DNA from: UBA6170 sp942491385
GTDB taxonomy: Bacteria; Chloroflexota; Anaerolineae; Anaerolineales; Anaerolineaceae
NCBI GenBank assembly: GCA_942491385.1
Contig: CALOAF010000003.1
Location: 1 to 64,000 of the forward strand
DNA: 64,000 nt
Direction: 5' to 3'
Part shown: piece by piece, positions 60,401 through 64,000 of the stretch
Layout: each line of letters opens with the position of its first letter
Position numbering within the stretch: the stretch's first letter is position 1
Notes under the pieces: model-generated
The model's database searches: none
Seen by the model: only the letters and a program-made list of their open reading frames with translations
Told to the model about the DNA's origin: nothing
Made by a program: the position numbers and the translations under genes

Positions 60401-61765
60401 GATGCTGAAGTCACTGAATGGTTGTGGGATTTCGGGGATGGCAACACGTCAACCCTGCAAAACCCAACCCATACTTATGCTCAACCCGGTACCTATACCG
60501 TTTGCCTGACGGGAACATCCATTTGCGGACCGACCCAGGTTTGTCAACAAATCACGGTAAGTTGTAATGCTCCGGTCGCGGCTTTTAATACTTCACAAAA
60601 CCAGCTGGCCGTTGACTTCACAGATAATTCGGCAGGAACCATATCCAGCTGGACATGGGATTTTGGAGATGGCAATACTTCCACCTTGCAGAACCCTGCT
60701 CACACCTATGCCAATGCCGGGACCTATACCGTTTGTTTGACGGTCAGTGGCACCTGTGGTACCGATGATTTCTGTCAGCAAATCACCGTATCCTGTCCGG
60801 CTCCGGAGGCAGGCTTCAACAGCCAGGCTGATCAGTTAGCAGTTGTCTTTACGGATAATTCCACCAATACACCAGGCACCTGGTTCTGGGATTTTGGCGA
60901 TGGCAATTTCTCTACAGAACAGCACCCAACGCATATTTTCGCTGCTCCCGGTGCATATAATGTCTGTCTTACTGCGGGGAATAACTGCGGAAGCGACCAG
61001 TTCTGCCAGCAGGTGATCGTCACCTGTTCCGCACCGCAGGCCGCTTTTGCGTTTGAAGCCTACAATCTGACCGTCACTTTAACCGACAATTCCACCAACA
61101 ACCCAACCCAGTGGCTGTGGGACTTTGGGGACGGCACAACATCCAACCTCGCCAGTCCGGTGCATGAGTACGATGCTTCCGGCACCTATACCATTTGTCT
61201 GACGGTATCGAGTCCCTGCGGCAATACCCAAATTTGCGAAACCGTGACCGTCGAATGTATTGCGCCGGAAGCTGTATTTGCCATCAACGGGACTGGACTG
61301 GCGCAGGTATTCCAGGATCAATCCACCGGGAATCCCGAATCGTGGCTGTGGGACTTTGGAGACGGGGCGATTTCCAATTTACAAAACCCCTTCCATACTT
61401 TTGCGGAGACAGGCAGTTACAACGTATGTTTGACGGTGTCCAATGCCTGTGGTACAGATACCGATTGCCACCTCATCTTCCTGGTGAATGCTGTAGATGA
61501 TCCGGAAAATGTTGTGAACGTAACCCTTTCACCCAACCCGGCCACGAACTTCATCCAACTGGATTTCGAAACGGAACAACAGTTGATTGCCGATATTTTC
61601 ATCACCGATGTCAATGGCAGGCAATATACCCAATGGTCGCAGGAAGCCATCGGCGGAACGGTTGATCGCAAGACCATTGAGGTGGGTGATTTGCCGGCGG
61701 GGATGTATTTGTTGGTTATTGAGACGGAGAACGGGCGTGTGGTAAAGCGGTTTGTGCGGATGTGA
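54473..61765 (+). CDS. giant T9SS surface protein: FG-GAP propeller, ASPIC/UnbV, 24 PKD domains
   Basis: About 2430 aa from ATG 54473 (or 54479), with signal MRITFTILLALITLSTQAQ. Residues 30-400 form an FG-GAP/VCBS-like propeller with seven calcium-type motifs such as DMNGDGLDDII, DIDNDGDSDIF, DYDSDGDLDLY and DLNNDGFVDFI. An ASPIC/UnbV domain follows (NGIGARLEIYG, FGLGTATAIDSLIVRWPAG). From 55946 come 24 PKD domains, each with W-x-W-(D/N)-F-G-D-G, N-P-x-H-x-Y and G-x-Y-x-V-C. The first two are 76 and 78 aa; the other 22 are in exact 77-aa (231-bp) register. The end is a type A sorting domain (LSPNPATNFIQLDF to GMYLLVIETENGRVVKRFVR). It is a cell-surface adhesin or stalk by family; the ligand is unknown. 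Confidence 0.93.
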   Translation: MIMRITFTILLALITLSTQAQITFSDQSSNLFYQFVNSGAPIGVADMNGDGLDDIIRLDEASTLRFDYQPAMGNSFTGYTHGQLQGTQWGMCIADADENGYNDLLTGGGFNGLKLLKANNNGTSYTLNTISILPIFMQGANFADIDNDGDSDIFACNDVGLSHSYNNNGSGSMTYDQTLINTASTVPSDNSGNYGSVWTDYDSDGDLDLYISKCRQGVTDPNDGRRLNLLFQNDGQGNYVDVAEEAGLLPKGQSWATDFADIDNDGDLDCFVINHDIPCNLYINNGLNYFTDEIAASGMAIPLSTAGNGIQCKFIDFDNDTYVDLLYSTNGANHLLFRNNGNQTFTEVTNWIPTNGRIHSFASGDLNNDGFVDFIAGFANEFNTPNTQVNDKLFINNGNDNHYFKVRLNGLFSNENGIGARLEIYGAWGKQIREIRSGESYGITTSLSAHFGLGTATAIDSLIVRWPAGYVDKIENPEIDQTLVVNEGFNCEAIANFSTEVNGNTVSFFDQSSAGTTNYFWNFGDGSTSFAENPQHTYAEAGIYEVCLSINGTCGSDQICKQVNVNCPLPEVDFAAATNGLTANFTGIVSGQANAYLWDFGDGTGLAGSPNATHTFNVPGIYTICFEVTNDCGSSEICKDIPVGCTPPAVGFNVQINELTLTFTDESAQDVNQWLWDFGDGNTSTQQNPVHTYAQPGTYTICLTGTSNCGSNQVCVQATINCTPPGVGFQAQVNQLNITFTDTSDPDVTAWLWDFGDGNTSALQNPVHTYTTGGTYTICLTATNDCGSSQVCFPITLSCPLPSPGFQAQVSQLTITFTDTSSPEVNQWLWDFGDGNTSTQENPVHTYAAPGTYNVCQTVTSPCGSSQVCLPISVNCTLPSVGFQAQINQLTVNFTDNSSNSVTDWLWDFDDGTISMMENPTHTFPGPGTYDVCLTVTNDCGSNTVCFPITVSCAPPQVGFQAQTIGLTANFFNTSGNDVTQFLWDFGDGNTSTQENPSHTYAAPGTYNVCLTGTAACGSAQVCLMITLNCTPPTAGFQAQVSQLTVGFTDTSSDDVTSWLWNFGDGTASVSENPTHTFPAPGTYNVCLTVTNDCGSNTVCLPVTVNCAPPQIGFQTQTTGLIASFFNTSGADVTQFLWDFGDGNTSTLEDPVHTYAAPGTYNVCLTGTSVCGSSQVCLNVTITCNQPAAGFQAQVSQLTVTLTDTSDPGVTQWFWDFGDGNTSTGENPVHTYAAPGTYTVCQTVTSSCGSGQVCLPVTVNCALPAVGFEVQTNNLTVNLTDTSSPEVTQWLWSFNDGTTSTEQNPTHTFSSPGTYTICLTATSICGSNQVCLPVSVNCTPPSPGFDIQIDQLTVSLTDNSSADVEQWLWDFGDGSSSAQENPIHTYAAPGTYTVCLTVTSNCSSNQVCLNITVDCVDPVANFVLQTNLSSVNFTDFSSPNVTQWFWNFGDGNTSTEQNPTHTYTQSGVYNVCLVVTNDCGSAQYCENVLIDCPGPVAGFSTQANTYTISFTDNSLNDPTAWAWDFGDGTNSSLQNPAHVYATTGNYTVCLTVLNDCGQNTFCQEINVSCPVPQAIFSHQSDGFEAVFNDLSLENPTSWAWNFGDGNTSVQQNPTHNYALEGMFTVCLTVNSECGESSYCETITITCDAPEAAFSASNTNLTTSFTDNTLNNPTSWQWNFGDGNTSTQQNPTHTYFAPGTYTVCLTVTNNCGSDQRCMQVVITCAVPQAGFMYQSNELTANFLDFSTNNPTSWLWDFGDGTSSTMQNPSHTFALPGTYTVCLTASSICGNNQSCQQVVVTCTAPQAGFGFQSDELTVAFSDNSTNNPTSWSWNFGDGTTATVQSPTHTYALPGTYTVCLTVSSICGTTQTCQEINTSCPGPSVGFEVQINELAVNLTDASGDDVTQWFWDFGDGNTSTLQNPAHTYILPGTYDVCLTVTSDCGSSEACLSITVSCGLPTVGYNAQIDQLAVSFTDNSDAEVTEWLWDFGDGNTSTLQNPTHTYAQPGTYTVCLTGTSICGPTQVCQQITVSCNAPVAAFNTSQNQLAVDFTDNSAGTISSWTWDFGDGNTSTLQNPAHTYANAGTYTVCLTVSGTCGTDDFCQQITVSCPAPEAGFNSQADQLAVVFTDNSTNTPGTWFWDFGDGNFSTEQHPTHIFAAPGAYNVCLTAGNNCGSDQFCQQVIVTCSAPQAAFAFEAYNLTVTLTDNSTNNPTQWLWDFGDGTTSNLASPVHEYDASGTYTICLTVSSPCGNTQICETVTVECIAPEAVFAINGTGLAQVFQDQSTGNPESWLWDFGDGAISNLQNPFHTFAETGSYNVCLTVSNACGTDTDCHLIFLVNAVDDPENVVNVTLSPNPATNFIQLDFETEQQLIADIFITDVNGRQYTQWSQEAIGGTVDRKTIEVGDLPAGMYLLVIETENGRVVKRFVRM
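55946..61489 (+). repeat. in-gene tandem array of 24 PKD repeats, 231-bp unit
   Basis: Unit boundaries fall at 55946, 56174, 56408 and then every 231 bases (for example 56639, 57101 and the last at 61259), each starting just after a domain-closing Cys codon. The DNA is visibly repetitive, with recurrent phrases such as GGGATTTTGGGGATGGCAAT. Units 6-7 (57101-57562) and 8-9 (57563-58024) are especially similar to each other as a pair. Confidence 0.9.
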
Positions 61766-62001
61766 CAGCTAGTTGATCGATGCTCCCCGAAAGGGGTATA
61801 AATGTTGGCAATTTTGTTTATTGAGGAATCCAGAAAACAATAGGAATCACTCAATTCATGATCTAAAAACCAAAACAATACCCGGCATTTCATTAATTAG
61901 CCGCAACCCGTGATTTTGAAGATAAAACTAAACCCCCAATTTCAAAAAATCCGTACCTTGCGGGTTTTTAGAACAAGGACACAAATTAAAATTTTAAATT
62001 A

Positions 62002-62931
62002 ATGAAGAATTTGATGTATTTGCTGCCATTCATACTTGGACTGGCAGCTTGTAACGGAGGTGGTTCCGGCAATGGTGAACTCAGTACAAACCTGGATAGT
62101 CTTTCCTATACTTTGGGAGTTTATATGACGGAACAACTCAACTCACAGGGTATTGCGCTCAACCCTGAAAAAATCCACGAGGGATATCTCGACAATCAGA
62201 AAGGAGAAGGCATGACGGAAGAAGAATTTACCAAATTTTTGATGGATTTTTCTATGGAAATGGGTATGCGTCAGGGTGCTCCGGTAACAGCAGATGCTCC
62301 GCTAAAAACGGATCTTGATTCACTTTCCTACACCATTGGTCTGGACTTCAGCAACCGGATGAAACAAAATGAAACAGAATTAAACGCTGAGGCATTCTAC
62401 CAGGGATGTAAAGACCTCTTTGGTGAAGCTGACCCTGTAATTGACCTGGCCGGACGTCAGGCGCTTATTCAGCAATTCTCCAAGGTAATGCAGGAGAAGC
62501 AGATGGCCAAAATGGAGGCTGAAGGAGAAGTCAATATCGCCAAAGGAGAAGAATTCCTGGCCGAAAACGCTGCCAAAGAAGGTGTTCAGACTACTGACAG
62601 CGGATTGCAGTATAAAGTTATCACTCCGGGTTCCGGACCAACTCCAGGCCCTACCGATATGGTAAAGGTACACTATGAAGGTACTTTGCTGGATGGTACT
62701 GTTTTCGACAGTTCCTACGACAGGGGCGAACCTATTGAGTTTGGCCTCAACCAGGTTATTCCGGGTTGGACGGAAGGGCTGCAGCTGATGAATGTAGGTT
62801 CCAAATACGAACTCTATATTCCTTCCGGGCTGGCTTACGGCAAACGCGGATCACCACCAAAAATCGGTGCGAACGAAACATTGATCTTTACGGTCGAATT
62901 GCTGGATTTCAAGCCAGCTCCGACAGAGTAA
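62002..62931 (+). CDS. FKBP-type peptidyl-prolyl isomerase lipoprotein
   Basis: A 309-aa protein with a lipoprotein signal (MKNLMYLLPFILGLAAC, Cys17). It has a duplicated FKBP N-terminal dimerisation region (LDSLSYTLGVYMTEQLNSQG and LDSLSYTIGLDFSNRMKQNE) and a C-terminal FKBP domain. Signatures of the latter are VKVHYEGTLLDGTVFDSSYD, IPGWTEGLQLMNVGSKYELY and SGLAYGKRGSPPKIGANETL. It catalyses cis-trans isomerisation of prolines and assists folding of exported proteins. It is probably periplasmic, anchored by lipid. Two N-terminal modules in tandem are less usual than the single one of FkpA. A terminator follows. Confidence 0.93.
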   Translation: MKNLMYLLPFILGLAACNGGGSGNGELSTNLDSLSYTLGVYMTEQLNSQGIALNPEKIHEGYLDNQKGEGMTEEEFTKFLMDFSMEMGMRQGAPVTADAPLKTDLDSLSYTIGLDFSNRMKQNETELNAEAFYQGCKDLFGEADPVIDLAGRQALIQQFSKVMQEKQMAKMEAEGEVNIAKGEEFLAENAAKEGVQTTDSGLQYKVITPGSGPTPGPTDMVKVHYEGTLLDGTVFDSSYDRGEPIEFGLNQVIPGWTEGLQLMNVGSKYELYIPSGLAYGKRGSPPKIGANETLIFTVELLDFKPAPTE

Positions 62932-62935
62932 ATCT

Positions 62936-62972
62936 AAAAAAAGCCATTCCGAAACCGGGATGGCTTTTTTTG
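62936..62972 (+). terminator. Rho-independent terminator
   Basis: AAGCCATTCC pairs with GGGATGGCTT around a GAAACC loop, eight bases after the prolyl isomerase stop, followed by seven or more T residues. Confidence 0.88.
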
Positions 62973-63100
62973 TTTTTGAGAAAACAATCGCTGCATTGCC
63001 ACTGAATACTTCCAAATGCAGTGTTGGTGTTGGTCAATTGACCACGGTCAAATGGCGGCTCTATCCCTTTCGCCGTGGGCATCAGGATCAGGTTACCTGA

Positions 63101-63784
63101 TCACTCTCTTAGATCCTCGATATAATATCCGGGGAATTTACTCTTATCAAAATTGAAAGCCGTAGCGGCCAGTCCTGTATTGGTCTTTACTTTTCCCATG
63201 TGGAAAGTATAGCGCGAGGCATCTTTGCCAAAGGCCTTCACCCTGATTATTTTGTTGTTGGCTTTGTCCAGGGTGAGTACCATTTTGGCATAATCAGCAT
63301 TATCGCGATCCAATGGTTTAAAGGTTATTTCCTGTAAACGCCTGCCATTCTCAACGAGTTCCCCGGTGATGAAGTAGACGAACTTATCTGATTCATAAAA
63401 ATTAAAAATAGATTGTGGTGTCAGGAGGCTTTCATCTTCATCGGGATCCGGAATATCGTTGATCTGAACCTCTTTGTTGTTGTGGAGTATAAAATAAATG
63501 GCATTCCCATCGCAGAAGACTTCCTGGGTACCGAGCTTGAGATGGTATTTATCTCCTTGTCTGTCCAGTTCCCCCTGCATGGATTCCTTTGGCTGTTCCG
63601 GAATTTCAATGTCCAGAACAAAATCTGATTCTATGGTTTCATAGGCCTCATATATGGCTTTCACTTTTTCCAGAATGGCGGTGGCTTCGGGGTCTGAATC
63701 TTCCGCATTGAGGTATTGGTTGTTCTGTGCCAATAGGGTTGTCCCGAGGACAAAGGCCAGAACCATTATCAAAAATCTAGTCAT
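63101..63784 (-). CDS. lolA: LolA-like outer-membrane lipoprotein carrier
   Basis: A 227-aa periplasmic protein (signal MTRFLIMVLAFVLGTTLLAQ). The open half-barrel pattern of LolA is seen in AILEKVKAIYEAYETIESDF, MQGELDRQGDKYHLKLGTQE, VFCDGNAIYFILHNNKEVQI and the C-terminal AFNFDKSKFPGYYIEDLR. LolA carries lipoproteins from the LolCDE complex across the periplasm, which fits the many lipoproteins in this window. It diverges from a gene whose first codons lie at the right edge. In other Bacteroidota, lolA is often beside ftsK. Confidence 0.9.
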   Translation of the reverse strand: MTRFLIMVLAFVLGTTLLAQNNQYLNAEDSDPEATAILEKVKAIYEAYETIESDFVLDIEIPEQPKESMQGELDRQGDKYHLKLGTQEVFCDGNAIYFILHNNKEVQINDIPDPDEDESLLTPQSIFNFYESDKFVYFITGELVENGRRLQEITFKPLDRDNADYAKMVLTLDKANNKIIRVKAFGKDASRYTFHMGKVKTNTGLAATAFNFDKSKFPGYYIEDLRE

Positions 63785-63982
63785 CTGTTCAATATTTTTT
63801 ATGCAATTTGGGTAAACTTCCTGGTTTTAAGACGCACATTTTACCAAAAGGTAATTGCCGGCGCAAGGCTTACCCTTAAAATTCTAATAAACGAACGCGC
63901 AAAATGGGATTTTTATTGAAATTGTTTTTAGTCTGTATGGTTAAAGTTTGTTAAATTTATCAGCCGGAAAAAATTCGCAACA

Positions 63983-64000
63983 ATGGCAAGTAGGAACTCT
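63983..64000 (+). CDS. first six codons of a plus-strand gene (product unknown; ftsK possible)
   Basis: An ATG at 63983 followed by GCA AGT AGG AAC TCT (M-A-S-R-N-S) runs to the end of the window. The upstream 200 bases are AT-rich intergenic DNA, consistent with a divergent promoter. The only hint for ftsK is its frequent neighbourhood with lolA in Bacteroidota. It cannot be confirmed. Confidence 0.3.

Noticed and set aside
55946..61489. Possible CRISPR-like or satellite array
   Set aside because: The 231-bp repeats are in frame, encode intact PKD domains and are divergent in sequence. There are no short palindromic repeats with unique spacers.
53044..63904. A 14-base exact repeat ACGAACGCGCAAAA at 53044-53057 and 63891-63904, both in divergent intergenic regions
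   Set aside because: Several 14-mer coincidences are expected by chance in 64 kb. Without further copies this is not evidence of a shared operator.
1..64000. tRNA or rRNA genes, prophage or insertion sequences
   Set aside because: I saw no T-arm-like GGTTCGA signatures, rRNA stretches, integrases or complete transposase motifs on reading; a tRNAscan and Rfam search would settle it.

Overview
The window is a stretch of a Bacteroidota chromosome, most likely from the class Saprospiria (Saprospiraceae). Grounds seen in the sequence: several secreted proteins end in type IX secretion (T9SS) type A sorting domains; promoter-like boxes match the Bacteroidota -7 consensus TAnnTTTG; ccsBA-type cytochrome c biogenesis is a single fused protein; and there is a DUF2480 protein, a Bacteroidota putative porin and very large PKD-repeat surface proteins. 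The genus is inference. I saw no rRNA, tRNA, insertion sequence, prophage or CRISPR array.

Layout. 1-3.2 kb (minus): an HD phosphohydrolase running off the left edge, a translationally coupled beta-barrel-like protein, and fmt with an unusual in-frame two-helix membrane extension. 3.4-7.6 kb (plus): a MORN-type lipoprotein and a 1177-aa superfamily 1 helicase with a nuclease-like tail. 7.6-10 kb (minus): an N-acetylmuramoyl-L-alanine amidase and a lipoprotein alkaline phosphatase. 10.3-18.6 kb (plus): a CotH-like secreted protein, a di-haem cytochrome c peroxidase lipoprotein, a possible small RNA or long leader, an OmpA/TSP3 protein, then a helix-hairpin-helix protein paired with a zinc metalloprotease. 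19-20.2 kb (minus): an ECF sigma factor and its small zinc-less anti-sigma partner. 20.4-28.4 kb: an AlkD-like protein (plus), then minus-strand genes for a secreted protein, an ArsR regulator, CcsBA, a lytic transglycosylase, DUF2480 and ScpB. 28.6-41.3 kb: a T9SS-exported carboxylesterase (plus), then a minus-strand pair of a 3219-aa multi-domain giant and a T9SS-tailed partner. 42.3-45.8 kb (minus): an HmuY-like T9SS protein followed by a TonB-dependent receptor, a candidate haem-uptake pair whose receptor seems frameshifted at its last strand. 46.3-51.1 kb (minus): putative porin, fabI, recN. 51.2-54.3 kb: a lipoprotein (plus), superoxide dismutase (minus) and a membrane class III nucleotide cyclase (plus). 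54.5-61.8 kb (plus): a roughly 2430-aa T9SS protein with an FG-GAP propeller, ASPIC/UnbV and 24 PKD domains, 22 of them in an exact 231-bp register. 62-64 kb: an FKBP prolyl isomerase (plus), LolA (minus) and the first codons of a plus-strand gene.

How it fits together. Housekeeping functions (translation initiation, fatty acid synthesis, DNA repair, chromosome segregation, cytochrome maturation, lipoprotein sorting) are interspersed with envelope and surface genes. The most unusual material is the two giant surface proteins, because of the long-range order in their repeats, together with the candidate haem-acquisition pair and the solitary helicase. All domain calls come from reading motifs by eye; no database search was possible.
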